NCBI GenBank assembly: GCA_016184115.1
Contig: JACPDH010000013.1
Location: forward strand, 43,341 to 107,340
Reading direction: 5' to 3'
Length of the DNA: 64,000 nucleotides
From: Acidobacteriota bacterium
Lineage (GTDB): Bacteria; Acidobacteriota; Thermoanaerobaculia; Gp7-AA8
Positions 1 through 10,353 of the stretch are shown in pieces. The first letter of the stretch is position 1. Each line of letters begins with the position of its first letter. Under the pieces are notes generated by a model. That model was not told where the DNA came from. It did no database searches and saw only the letters and a list, made by a program, of their open reading frames with translations. A program made the translations under genes and the position numbers.

Positions 1-353
1 TCGTTGACGGGGCGGAGCGTCACCTCGCCGTCGGTGACCTGGACGTTGCTCTTCGGGCCGAGGTATGCGCGCAGGTGACGCAACTGCTCGAAGATCTTCT
101 CTTTCGGGAGTGCGGGAATGTCGTTCGCCTCCTCGCCGAGGTAACAGCCGGTGCAGGAGAAATCGCAGCGAGGTTGGATGCCGATCGTGGCTCCGCATCC
201 TGTGGCCTTTTGACCGAGTCCCTGCGTCGTCGTGCGAAGTGAGGCCGAGAGGGAGGTCCATCGCTCGTCGAGGATGCGCCGCTTCTCCGCGGTCACCGGG
301 TCGACGAATAGATCCCAGGCACGTGCGAAACTGCGCGGCTGGCCGAGCATCAT
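1..353 (-). CDS. Radical SAM protein, N-terminal part (cut by window edge)
   Basis: About 117 N-terminal residues are visible; the rest runs off the left edge. Translating the minus strand gives Cys63, Cys67 and Cys70 in a CX3CX2C arrangement (local sequence RCDFSCTGCYLG), the motif that binds the radical-SAM 4Fe-4S cluster. The segment before it (residues 1-60) has no family-specific motif I recognise. The start is one of two adjacent ATGs (353 or 350) with GAGGAGG directly upstream; the spacing is very short, so a slightly different start is possible. The reading frame continues open upstream, but that part looks non-coding. The substrate cannot be told from this fragment. Confidence 0.72.
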   Translation of the reverse strand, partial: MMLGQPRSFARAWDLFVDPVTAEKRRILDERWTSLSASLRTTTQGLGQKATGCGATIGIQPRCDFSCTGCYLGEEANDIPALPKEKIFEQLRHLRAYLGPKSNVQVTDGEVTLRPVN

Positions 354-493
354 CCTCCTCGCGCGAATCGAAAGCGACTCCTCCCGTCGCGCTCCCTGCG
401 CGACCGGGTGATTCAATTGAGAGTGTGCCGGCGATTCTAACCCGAGCCGAGGTGTTGACGTGAGGGGTGAATCGTCAGGGAGTGACGTAAGGG

Positions 494-527
494 GGGGATG
501 GGGCACGGCGCGCCGTGCCCCATCCCC
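494..527. repeat. 34-bp perfect palindrome
   Basis: Two 17-base arms (GGGGATGGGGCACGGCG and its exact complement) meet with no loop. It lies 16 bases beyond the stop codon of the DUF547 gene, so on the minus strand it could act as a transcription-ending hairpin, though no T-run follows. The rest of 354-542 shows no gene. Confidence 0.6.
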
Positions 528-542
528 GAGCTCGTGGGCGCG

Positions 543-1319
543 TCAGCGCTTCCAGTCGTTCAGGTCCCAGTTGTACTCGTAGTAGGAAAGGCTGACTTTG
601 GCGCCGTCGAGCTGCGCGCGCTTGTCGGGCGCGAGAAACTTCTTCGTAAATGCGACGACACCTCCGCCCCAGTCGTCGAAGTCGTCGTCGAACCAGTCCA
701 TGACTTTCGTGACGGTAAGCGTCGCCTTGCTGCCGCTTCTCGTGATCTTCGCCCCGCCCGGTCCTGCGAAGAACACGCGCGCCTGATCGTCGAGCTGTTC
801 GTTCACGCGGGCGCCCGTGAATGCTTCCCTTCGCATCGGCGGGCAGCTCTTCGCGGCGCAGTTGATGGCGAAGTGAATCCTGGGATCTTTGAACCCTTCG
901 CGGATCTTGATGTTCTCGACGTCGTTGAGCGACATCATCTTCCCACCCTGCGGAACGATCTCCTTCTTGAAGACGTTGAGGCGGACGATCGGATCGGTGG
1001 AGAGGTCGCGGATCGACTTCGTCGGGTAGTTGTCACAGATGAGCTTCACCGTCGAAATGTTGTAGAGGTTGATCCAGAAGGCGAGTTGCTCGTTGCGGGC
1101 CAACGCTCCGACGTCGACCTTTGAGAGGTCGCCGGCGAGCTTCGTGAGCGTTGCGAGGTCGTTCTTGCGCAGGCCCTGATAGTCCATGCCGTTCTGCGGG
1201 CTGTAGTAGGTCTCGAGCAGCCCCGTCCATGCGGCGTAGTCGGGCTCGGCCGCGAGGCCGGGAAGGGTCGCTGCAAGCAGCACGAGGGACAGCGCGAGGG
1301 TTCGTAACGGTCGGTTCAT
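543..1319 (-). CDS. Secreted DUF547 domain protein
   Basis: 258 residues with a signal peptide (residues 1-23, hydrophobic core LALSLVLLAATLPGLAA). The mature part is a complete DUF547 domain: the block LAFWINLYN near residue 80, a conserved INCAAKSCPP segment with two cysteines near residue 155, and the C-terminal YYEYNWDLND signature. DUF547 proteins are widespread in Gram-negative bacteria; their biochemical function is not established. The start is supported by AAGGAG five bases before the ATG. The gene follows the glycosyltransferase gene on the same strand after about 45 bases, so the two may be cotranscribed. Confidence 0.88.
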   Translation of the reverse strand: MNRPLRTLALSLVLLAATLPGLAAEPDYAAWTGLLETYYSPQNGMDYQGLRKNDLATLTKLAGDLSKVDVGALARNEQLAFWINLYNISTVKLICDNYPTKSIRDLSTDPIVRLNVFKKEIVPQGGKMMSLNDVENIKIREGFKDPRIHFAINCAAKSCPPMRREAFTGARVNEQLDDQARVFFAGPGGAKITRSGSKATLTVTKVMDWFDDDFDDWGGGVVAFTKKFLAPDKRAQLDGAKVSLSYYEYNWDLNDWKR

Positions 1320-1364
1320 TGCATCTCCTTCGTCTGGTCATGGTGTCGGCGGGCCGACAATTAC

Positions 1365-2027
1365 TTACGAGACGTTCTCCAGATTGGATTGATTCTTTGG
1401 AGGGAATCGGTCGGTGGGACGACGCCCGCTCGGCGGCAGTACCTTGAGATTCCTGAGGTATGCGCCGTAAGTCCAGAGCGGCACGAAGCGGAAGCAGTCG
1501 AGAAGCTCGAGCGTCATGCGCGCATGTTCGAGGCCGCGCGCAATCACCTCGTTGATCATGATCTCGATCTGAAACCCTCGAAGCTTCTCGCGCGGGATTG
1601 CCTCGAAGACGCTTCGTTTCAGCGCGCGGAGACCGGTGATCGGCGGAAGACGGAGAAAGATCGAATTCCGAGGCGTGCCGTAGTCGACGAGACCGCACGA
1701 GAGGTCGGCACAGCCGGTCAGCACCGGCTCGACGAGCGCCTCGAAGTGCGTCGGCGATGCGTTGAGGATGTCGCCGTCGAAGAAGACGAGGACCGCGGCC
1801 CGTGAGGCCGCGACGCCGGTGGCGAGCGCGAGCGCCTTGTCTCCTCGGCCGAATGAACGGATCACATGTGCGCCCGCCGCCTGTGCGGCGGCCGCGGTGC
1901 CGTCGGAGGAGTCGTCGTCGACGACCCAGACTTTGCCGATGCCGCGTGCGGCGCAGGCAGGACGGACGACTCCCTCGATCGTCCGCGCCTCGTCGCGGGC
2001 GGGGATCACCACGTCATACAGATCCAC
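1365..2027 (-). CDS. Glycosyltransferase family 2 protein
   Basis: 220 residues from a GTG start. It begins with the GT-A fold signature YDVVIPARDEARTIEGV, then VWVVDDDSSDGT (nucleotide-sugar binding aspartates) and FFDGDI (the DXD-like metal-binding site), followed by an acceptor-side helix region ending with LWTYGAYLRNL. It probably transfers a sugar to a lipid or protein acceptor; the donor is unknown. The frame is open to an ATG at 2111, but residues encoded there (MPSVSVSGEP...) are not family-like and run into repeat DNA, whereas a TATCAT box ends nine bases before the GTG at 2027, so I prefer the shorter form. Confidence 0.8.
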   Translation of the reverse strand: MDLYDVVIPARDEARTIEGVVRPACAARGIGKVWVVDDDSSDGTAAAAQAAGAHVIRSFGRGDKALALATGVAASRAAVLVFFDGDILNASPTHFEALVEPVLTGCADLSCGLVDYGTPRNSIFLRLPPITGLRALKRSVFEAIPREKLRGFQIEIMINEVIARGLEHARMTLELLDCFRFVPLWTYGAYLRNLKVLPPSGRRPTDRFPPKNQSNLENVS

Positions 2028-2036
2028 GGTCTCGCG

Positions 2037-2042
2037 ATGATA
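2037..2042 (-). promoter_or_regulatory. -10 box (TATCAT) of the family 2 glycosyltransferase
   Basis: TATCAT ends nine bases before the GTG at 2027, and there is no Shine-Dalgarno sequence, so the transcript should start at or within a few bases of the start codon. Confidence 0.45.
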
Positions 2043-2118
2043 GCGCGAAGGGGAGATCGACGCGAAAGGCGAAAGTTGGAGCGGCTCGCCTGAAACGGAA
2101 ACGGAAGGCAACAGGCGG

Positions 2119-2188
2119 AGTCCTGAGTCCTCAGTCCTGAGTGCTGAGTCCTCAGTCCTGAGTCCTCAGTGCTGAGTGCTGATTGCTG
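2119..2188. repeat. Heptad array, AGTCCTN orientation
   Basis: About nine to ten tandem 7-bp units of the form AGTCCT(G/C), some mutated to AGTGCTG. It is the inverted partner of the larger array at 2268-2429; the 80-base spacer between them shows no gene. Confidence 0.85.
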
Positions 2189-2267
2189 GGCACTGGTCCT
2201 TCGCTCTGAGACCGTGTCGTCTCTTCTCATTTCGAGTCAAGTGTCTTTTCCCTTAGCTCCCTGAACC

Positions 2268-2429
2268 AAGGACTCAGGACCAAGGACTCGGGACTCAGGA
2301 CTAACGACTAAGGACTGAGGACTCAGGACTAAGGACTAAGGACTAAGGACTCAGGACTGAGGACTCAGGACTAAGGACTAAGGACTCAGGACTGAGGACT
2401 CAGGACTGAGGACTCAGGACTCAGGACTG
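2268..2429. repeat. Heptad array, 23 units of NAGGACT
   Basis: A run of about 23 head-to-tail 7-bp units that read AAGGACT, CAGGACT or GAGGACT; only the first base of the unit varies freely and it is never T. A few units carry a second change (CAGGACC, CGGGACT, AACGACT). It ends nine bases before the 3' end of the FmdB gene (minus strand). Confidence 0.92.
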
Positions 2430-2437
2430 TCTTTTTC

Positions 2438-2968
2438 TTAAAGCGAATAGAGCGTCTCGTCGCGAAGTGGAGGCCGCCGCCGGCTCTTCCACTTCATCCG
2501 TCCTTCTTTCGTGAGTGGAGACTCGTCGTCGCCGAAAGGCATTTCCGACTCGAGCCGGTCGCCTAGCTCTTCGTCGATCACGTCGGGATCCTCTCCCGCT
2601 TCCATGCGCCGCATCGCTTCCTCCATCGCAGGCCCGACCGGAAGATCGGCGGAGCCATAGAGGCGGCGGAGGAAGCCTGCCATCTGTCGTGGATCGTTTT
2701 CGTCGAGCGACTCGGCGTCGGAGGCGAGCGACTCCATCGCGCGCATCATCTGCTCTTCCTGCGGCGAGGGCGGCTCGTCGCTGCCGCCTCCCGGCCGCGC
2801 GGTGGACGGGTCGGGAAGGCCCCTCGAGATCGCGAAGCGCGAGACCTGGCGCTCGAGCGCGGCGCGCGCACACTTCGGGCACTTTGGCACTGTCGTCGTA
2901 TCGACGCGCGCAGAGAGGAAGCTGAAGATCGTGTGGCAGTCAGGGCAGTAGAACTCGTAGATTGGCAT
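2438..2968 (-). CDS. FmdB-family zinc ribbon protein
   Basis: 176 residues. The N-terminus MPIYEFYCPDCHTIFSF, followed by PKCPKC about 20 residues later, is the FmdB/CxxC-CxxC zinc ribbon (four cysteines, one zinc). Family members are often only 70-110 residues; here the ribbon is followed by a roughly 110-residue acidic, methionine-rich tail with a final basic patch KWKSRRRPP. The tail has no recognisable domain. The family is tied loosely to regulation or metal handling, but no function is proven. No clear ribosome-binding site precedes the ATG. Confidence 0.85.
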   Translation of the reverse strand: MPIYEFYCPDCHTIFSFLSARVDTTTVPKCPKCARAALERQVSRFAISRGLPDPSTARPGGGSDEPPSPQEEQMMRAMESLASDAESLDENDPRQMAGFLRRLYGSADLPVGPAMEEAMRRMEAGEDPDVIDEELGDRLESEMPFGDDESPLTKEGRMKWKSRRRPPLRDETLYSL

Positions 2969-3067
2969 GGTGGTCGTCGTTCGTCTTGCGGTGGTCCGTT
3001 ACATGAAACAGCGCGCAGCGCAGCGCGTCATCCCGCGCGGCTGCGGTAGCATAGCGGGAAGCTCAAC

Positions 3068-5287
<2,220 letters not shown>

Positions 5288-5293
5288 CCTGGC

Positions 5294-6418
5294 CTAACTG
5301 CCGCGCAAATACGGGGCGAGCCGCCGAATTCCGTCGTCGATCGTCGCGATGTCCGAAGCGTATGAGACGCGGAGCCACCCTTCGCCTCGATCGCCGAAGG
5401 CGATGCCCGGGATGACGAGCACGTCGGATTCCGCGGCCGCCTTCGTCGCAAGCGCGAGCGAGTCTTCGGCGGGCACGCGGAAGAAGGCGTAGAAGGCACC
5501 CTCCGGTGGCGCGAGCTCGAGCCCGGCCTCGCGCCGGAGCGCGGCGAGGAGCGCATCGCGCTGAGTCGCAAACTGCGCGCGCATGCCGTCGAGCCAGCCG
5601 GCGTTCCATGTCCCATCGGAGAGGATCTTCTCCGCGAGGTGCTGTGCGAAGACCGACGCGCAGGTCGCGATGTACTGGTGCGACTTGTAGATCGTCGCCA
5701 TGAGCTCCGCACGGGCGAGGATCCAACCCATGCGGAGGCCCGTCATCACGTGGCTCTTCGACATGCCGTCGACGACGACGACATTGCGCCCCATGCCGAG
5801 CATCGACGGAGGACGGTGGGCATAGAAGACCTCGCTGTACACCTCGTCGGAGACGGCGAGGATGTCGCGTTCGTCGCAGAGCGCCGCGATCGCGCGCAGC
5901 GTCGGTTCCGGCAGGATCGCGCCAGTCGGATTCGACGGCGTGTTGACGACGAGCATCTTCGTCTTCGGCGTGACGAGCCGGTGAAGCGCGGCGAGATCGA
6001 CGTCCCAGCTGCCGGGTACGAGCGGGTAAGGCACTGGCGTTGCGCCGGTGAGGGTCGCGATCGCGGGATAGGCGAGAAAGCCGGGATCGGGTACCAGGAC
6101 CTCGTCGCCCGGATCGACGAAACCTTGCGCGATCGCGTAGAGCGCTTCCATGGTTCCCGCGGTGACGCAGACCTCGTTCTCCGGGTCGTGCGCGCCGCCG
6201 TGCCGCGCCGCAATGAGGCGTCGCAGCGAAACATATCCTGCGTTAGGCGAATAGTGCCAGTCTCCCTCGGCGGCTGCGCGCGCCATCGCCAGCAATTCGG
6301 CGTCAGGAGGAATGTTAGGCTCACCAATGCCGAGGTTGAGCGTCGATGGCTTCGCCATCGCGTTCATCTGGCGAATGAGAGAGATATCGATCGATGTGAA
6401 TCGGGAGGCAGGGCGCAT
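5294..6418 (-). CDS. PLP-dependent class I/II aminotransferase, possible N-succinyl-DAP aminotransferase (DapC-like)
   Basis: 374 residues, full length for fold-type I aminotransferases. Visible motifs: LGIGEPNIPP near the N-terminus, VTAGTMEALYAIAQGF, VVNTPSNPTG (Asn contacting PLP), SDEVYSEVFY (Asp/Tyr), VVDGMSKSHVMTGLRMGW (Schiff-base Lys in SKS) and a C-terminal LRVSYA arginine that binds the substrate carboxylate. It closes a minus-strand run with dapD and dapA, and the succinylase pathway needs an aminotransferase at this step, so a DapC role is a reasonable inference. Aspartate or alanine aminotransferase activity cannot be excluded. The start has a TAGACT box seven bases upstream. Confidence 0.85.
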   Translation of the reverse strand: MRPASRFTSIDISLIRQMNAMAKPSTLNLGIGEPNIPPDAELLAMARAAAEGDWHYSPNAGYVSLRRLIAARHGGAHDPENEVCVTAGTMEALYAIAQGFVDPGDEVLVPDPGFLAYPAIATLTGATPVPYPLVPGSWDVDLAALHRLVTPKTKMLVVNTPSNPTGAILPEPTLRAIAALCDERDILAVSDEVYSEVFYAHRPPSMLGMGRNVVVVDGMSKSHVMTGLRMGWILARAELMATIYKSHQYIATCASVFAQHLAEKILSDGTWNAGWLDGMRAQFATQRDALLAALRREAGLELAPPEGAFYAFFRVPAEDSLALATKAAAESDVLVIPGIAFGDRGEGWLRVSYASDIATIDDGIRRLAPYLRGS

Positions 6419-6425
6419 TGTGGAG

Positions 6426-6431
6426 AGTCTA
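6426..6431 (-). promoter_or_regulatory. -10 box (TAGACT) overlapping a stop codon
   Basis: TAGACT ends seven bases before the aminotransferase ATG; its first three bases are the TAG stop codon of the upstream membrane protein gene. It would let the aminotransferase be transcribed separately as a leaderless mRNA. Confidence 0.45.
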
Positions 6432-8240
6432 CCTGCGTTTCAATACCTTGATGCCGAAAGCGCGTGGATGCACGAATGGCTCGTCGCGGAAACGGCCGAT
6501 GGGGACGTAGTTGGCATCGACCCACCGCATGAGGCGCTGTCCATAGCGAGGGTCGCGGCCCCACATACCGACCCCGTACCCCGAGGGGTCGCCGTGCACG
6601 AGGAGGATGTAGTCGGGCGGCGTGCGGCGAAATTCGTCCGTCATCGCGTCCTCGCCGAACGCCTGGATCTCGGGGTAGGTGAATGTGAGGTAACGAGTCG
6701 GGTTGGGGCGGCGTGTGAGGTAGTTCAGCATCAGACCTTCAGGAATCGCGACGAAGGTCTCGCCGGGCTGGAGGTTCGCGTTCAACCATTCGACGGCGTG
6801 GATCGTCGGCGCGGTTCGTGGATCGAGGCGCGGATGGTAGGCGACGACCGTGTCCGGGGGAGGACCGACGGCCGCAGTTTTCAGGAGGTACCTACTGCGA
6901 GACGCCATCATGCAGTGCAGCGCCAGCAGCGCGAAGAAGACGACCGCGGCGACCTGAAATGCCACGGTTCCGCGAGGCGAACCCGCGAGCCGCGTTGGCA
7001 ACTGCGAGACCATCAGCGCTGCGAGCAGCACGAAGGCAGGCATCGCGAGAAAGAAGCCGTAGTGAGCGATGCGCGGCGCGAGGCCCATCTTGAGCAGTGA
7101 CATGGCGGCGAACGCCGCGAGGAGGACGAGCGTGCTCAGGCGAGCTCGATCGACGTTCTCGGCGCGGCGCGCGAGCAGCCATAGCCAGACCAGGGCCGCG
7201 ATGGTGGCTGCCGGGAGCACGCGAGCGCTCTCGTCGGGTCGAAGCGAGAGACCGCTCACCGCGAGCGCCGCGAGCCCCGACCAGGCAATCCAACGGGTTG
7301 GCGCGCTCGTTGAAGCGCGGCCGGCTAGTCGCGCGAGCAGCAGCGCTGCGGCGAGGGCGAACGCAAAGACGAGCGTCGAGAGCCCGAGTTCCATCAGATG
7401 CTTCAATGGAGCGTCGAGGCCCGTGACGGTCTCGTAATAGCGATTCTTCTCGATGTCAGTGCCGAGCACGAAGCCGGCAGAACCGAGGACGGAGCGCGCG
7501 GCGGCGCCGACCGGCATTCGACGCGCGAAGTAGGCCGTGGCCACGACATACGGCAGCGGACTGACCAGCATGAAGACCGCGGCGATGCGGAGTCGGCGTT
7601 GGGAAGGGAGCAGGGTGATGAACGCGAACGCAGGCGCGCCGATCGCCAGCGCCAGCTCGACTTTCGTGAGGGCGACGAGCCCTACGCAGAGTGCCGCGAG
7701 AGGCAGTGGCCACCGCGAGGTCGATCGCATGCTGCGCGACATCGCCGCGATTGCGACCAGCGCCAACAGTGTTCCGTGCGTAGCCTCGTGATAGTAGGGA
7801 CTCATGAAGTTGTAGTTGCCGATTCCGACGTAGTTGCCGAAGGCGAACACCGCGAGGAACATCGCCGGACCGGTGTATGTGGCCAACCGCGATCCTGTAC
7901 TCGAAAGCAGCGACCCCAGCAGGATGGCGACTGCCAGGAGGACGATCAGATTGGCCGCGATGAGGGTTCGGGACGAGCTGCCGAAGAGGGAGAACAAGCC
8001 GGCGTTGACGTAAGGCGAGAGTGGGCCGTTCAAGTAGGTGATATCGGCGTAGAGCGTGCGACCCGAGGCTAGCTGCCATGGGAGGTAAAGCTCTCGCCCG
8101 AAGTCGACGAGCAGATCGGGCCAGCGCCGCCACGACCACCAGAGCTGCACGGCCACGAGCAGGCTGAGCGCGCAGAAACCCAGCAGGTGGACGCGACTGC
8201 CTGCAGAGGGCGGGGGCGTCGTGTCTTGCCCGGACGACAC
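6429..8240 (-). CDS. Multi-pass membrane protein, GT-C glycosyltransferase-like
   Basis: 603 residues with about a dozen predicted membrane segments and a C-terminal soluble part of roughly 150 residues (from about 455). The first periplasmic loop carries VDFGRELYLPWQLASGRTLY, the acidic first-loop pattern of GT-C enzymes that use lipid-linked sugars (ArnT/PMT type), so it may glycosylate an envelope component; no closer family is recognised. The start is GTG with AGGT a few bases upstream, five bases after the dapD stop, so it is translated with the DAP genes although nothing in it suggests a lysine role. Confidence 0.7.
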   Translation of the reverse strand: MSSGQDTTPPPSAGSRVHLLGFCALSLLVAVQLWWSWRRWPDLLVDFGRELYLPWQLASGRTLYADITYLNGPLSPYVNAGLFSLFGSSSRTLIAANLIVLLAVAILLGSLLSSTGSRLATYTGPAMFLAVFAFGNYVGIGNYNFMSPYYHEATHGTLLALVAIAAMSRSMRSTSRWPLPLAALCVGLVALTKVELALAIGAPAFAFITLLPSQRRLRIAAVFMLVSPLPYVVATAYFARRMPVGAAARSVLGSAGFVLGTDIEKNRYYETVTGLDAPLKHLMELGLSTLVFAFALAAALLLARLAGRASTSAPTRWIAWSGLAALAVSGLSLRPDESARVLPAATIAALVWLWLLARRAENVDRARLSTLVLLAAFAAMSLLKMGLAPRIAHYGFFLAMPAFVLLAALMVSQLPTRLAGSPRGTVAFQVAAVVFFALLALHCMMASRSRYLLKTAAVGPPPDTVVAYHPRLDPRTAPTIHAVEWLNANLQPGETFVAIPEGLMLNYLTRRPNPTRYLTFTYPEIQAFGEDAMTDEFRRTPPDYILLVHGDPSGYGVGMWGRDPRYGQRLMRWVDANYVPIGRFRDEPFVHPRAFGIKVLKRR

Positions 8241-8245
8241 GGCTT

Positions 8246-9070
8246 CTACCTGAGCGCTTCCTCGAGCAGAGTCGCGGCATCGGTCTTCTCGTCACGGTAC
8301 TTGACGATGATCGGTGTCGCGACATGAAGGTTGTGGTTCATTGCAAATTCGCTCCGGAGGGGGCGGCTTCCCGGGACGACCACGGCGCCGAACGGAATCT
8401 CGAGTGGGCGCTCCGCGGTGCGCCGATAGAGCTGCTCGCGCACGGCATCGTATACGGGTGTGGACGCGGTCAGCACGACGCCGGCGCCGATGACAGCGCG
8501 CCCTCGGACGATGGTTCCTTCGTAGATGCCGCTGTTTCCACCGACGATGACGTCATCCTCGATCACGACTGGCAGCGCTCCGACCGGTTCGAGAACTCCG
8601 CCAATCTGGGCCGCCGCGCTGATATGCACGCGCTTTCCGATCTGCGCGCACGAGCCGACGAGCGCGTGCGAGTCGACCATCGTCTCTTCGTCGACGAATG
8701 CTCCGACGTTGACGTAGGCGGGAGGCATGATGACGACGCCTTTGCCGATGTGGGCCCCGCGTCGTACCGACGTTCCTCCGGGAACGATGCGCACGCCTTC
8801 TTCTTTGCGGAACCGACGGGGCGGAATCGTGTCCTTGTCGAGAAACGAGAGCGCTCCGGACGCGAGCTCGTTGATGATTCCGATCCGGAAGGCGGCGAGA
8901 ATGCCCTCCTTGACCCATGTTTCAGCGCGCCAGACGCCATCCTCGTCTCGAACTGCCGCGCGCGTCACACCCTTTTCGAGCTCGGTGAGAAAGTGCCCGA
9001 GGATGCGGACCTGCTCCATGCGATCGTGGATCTTGTCGAGTGACTCGAGTTTCTGTTGCATTGGATTCAT
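8246..9070 (-). CDS. dapD: 2,3,4,5-tetrahydropyridine-2,6-dicarboxylate N-succinyltransferase
   Basis: 274 residues, the usual DapD length. DapD succinylates tetrahydrodipicolinate with succinyl-CoA in lysine/meso-DAP synthesis. The N-terminal helical domain is followed by a left-handed beta-helix of hexapeptide repeats (about 105-225: [46 protein letters not shown]), then the C-terminal part with [24 protein letters not shown] typical of DapD. The start is the ATG at 9070, preceded by AGGAG about nine bases away; a longer frame to 9133 is not supported. It presumably works with DapA and DapB encoded upstream and the aminotransferase downstream. Confidence 0.95.
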   Translation of the reverse strand: MNPMQQKLESLDKIHDRMEQVRILGHFLTELEKGVTRAAVRDEDGVWRAETWVKEGILAAFRIGIINELASGALSFLDKDTIPPRRFRKEEGVRIVPGGTSVRRGAHIGKGVVIMPPAYVNVGAFVDEETMVDSHALVGSCAQIGKRVHISAAAQIGGVLEPVGALPVVIEDDVIVGGNSGIYEGTIVRGRAVIGAGVVLTASTPVYDAVREQLYRRTAERPLEIPFGAVVVPGSRPLRSEFAMNHNLHVATPIIVKYRDEKTDAATLLEEALR

Positions 9071-9215
9071 CGGCCGGTCTCCTGCTGCGCAGACTTGAGG
9101 ATTCGGAATCGGGAACTGAGCGACGGCTTCCACGTGGTCCCTCGCCCGACCCCTATCCCATCATCGCGTCATTCCCTTTGCCGTTCGAACTGCACGATCG
9201 GCAATCGCTCAATTC

Positions 9216-10115
9216 TCAATTCTGAAGTTTCAATTCCGCGAGGATGTTTCTCATCCTGGCGTAGTTTTCTTCCGACATCGCGGCGAGCGGAAGGCGAACG
9301 GTGTCGCTCCCGATGATGCCCAGCATTTTCAGCACAGCCTTCACCGGGATCGGATTCGACTCGATGAAGTTTCCCGTCATCAGCGGGAGGATCCGCTCGT
9401 GGATCGGTCGCGCCGTCGCGAAATCGTCGCGCATCGCCGCGTCGACCATCTCACTCATGAGCTTCGGAATCTCGTTCGATGCGACGGAGATGACGCCATC
9501 GGCTCCAGCCGCGATGAGCGGGAGCGTCCACGCGTCGTCGCCGCTGAGCACGAGAAAGTCCTTCAGCCGGTCGCGGAGGATCTGAAGGATCTGTTCGAGG
9601 TTGGCCGATGCTTCCTTGACTCCGACGACGTTCGGGATCGCGCGAGCGATCCGCAGAGTCGTGGCCGGCAGCATGTTGAGGCCGGTTCTTCCCGGAACGT
9701 TGTAAAGGATCATCGGCATGTCTTCGATCGCGTCGGCCTGCATTTCGAAGTGTCGCAGCAAGCCGTCAGGGTTCGGCTTGTTGTAGAACGGAGTGATCGA
9801 GAGGATGCCGTCCGCGCCGAGGTCGCGGGCCGCGAGTGCGAGGTCGACGGCCTTTTCGGTCGAGTTGCTCCCTGCGCCGGCGAGCACGGGAACCTTTCCG
9901 TTCGCGCGACGAATCACCAGCTCGACGACGCGAAGATGTTCGCTCTGTGTGAGTGCCGGGTTCTCGCCGGTCGTGCCGCACGGAACGAGAAAGTCGACTC
10001 CTCCTTCGATCTGCAGCGTCACGAGCTTTTCGAGACCGTACTCGTCGAGCGAGCCATCGGCCTTGAAGGGAGTCACGAGGGCAGTGCCGAGTCCGCGGAA
10101 CTTGTCAGCAATCAT
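9216..10115 (-). CDS. dapA: 4-hydroxy-tetrahydrodipicolinate synthase
   Basis: 299 residues, a full-length class I aldolase of the DHDPS/NAL family. It condenses pyruvate with aspartate semialdehyde. Visible: GTALVTPFKADGSLDE at the N-terminus, PCGTTGE (substrate-binding Thr pair), YNVPGRTG (catalytic Tyr), VVGVKEAS (Schiff-base Lys) and GADGVISVASN. DapA-type residues and the neighbouring dapB, lysC and dapD make the assignment firm. The gene sits between dapD (about 145 bases downstream) and a heptad array that abuts its start: the last unit CAGGACT lies about ten bases before the ATG and may supply the ribosome-binding site. Confidence 0.96.
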   Translation of the reverse strand: MIADKFRGLGTALVTPFKADGSLDEYGLEKLVTLQIEGGVDFLVPCGTTGENPALTQSEHLRVVELVIRRANGKVPVLAGAGSNSTEKAVDLALAARDLGADGILSITPFYNKPNPDGLLRHFEMQADAIEDMPMILYNVPGRTGLNMLPATTLRIARAIPNVVGVKEASANLEQILQILRDRLKDFLVLSGDDAWTLPLIAAGADGVISVASNEIPKLMSEMVDAAMRDDFATARPIHERILPLMTGNFIESNPIPVKAVLKMLGIIGSDTVRLPLAAMSEENYARMRNILAELKLQN

Positions 10116-10120
10116 GGTTC

Positions 10121-10231
10121 TTAGTCCTGAGTCCTGAGTCCTTAGTCCTGAGTCCTGAGTCCCTAGTCTTGAGTCCTGAGTCCTGAGTCCTTAGTCCTTA
10201 GTCCTCAGTTCTGACTCTTGAGTCCTCAGTA
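10121..10231. repeat. Heptad array, AGTCCTN orientation, in the dapA leader
   Basis: About 15 tandem 7-bp units AGTCCT(G/T/C) with scattered mutations (AGTCTTG, AGTTCTG, ACTCTTG). On the dapA sense strand the units read NAGGACT and occupy the region immediately before the start codon. The inverted partner is at 10315-10353; the spacer 10232-10314 shows no gene. Confidence 0.88.
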
Positions 10232-10314
10232 CCGAATATCCAATATCCTCTCAAAGATTGTGAGCGACGGGCTCTGAATTTCAAGGACACGCGTCACCGA
10301 TTGCCTCACTTGGT

Positions 10315-10353
10315 ACTCAGGACTCAGCACTCAGGACTGAGGACTCAGCACTC
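10315..10353. repeat. Heptad array, NAGGACT orientation, at the dapB stop
   Basis: Five to six units (ACTCAGG, ACTCAGC variants) that end exactly at the dapB TAG stop codon at 10354. They are inverted relative to 10121-10231. Confidence 0.8.

Noticed and set aside
2268..2429. Possible CRISPR array
   Set aside because: Units are 7 bases with no spacers and there are no cas genes.
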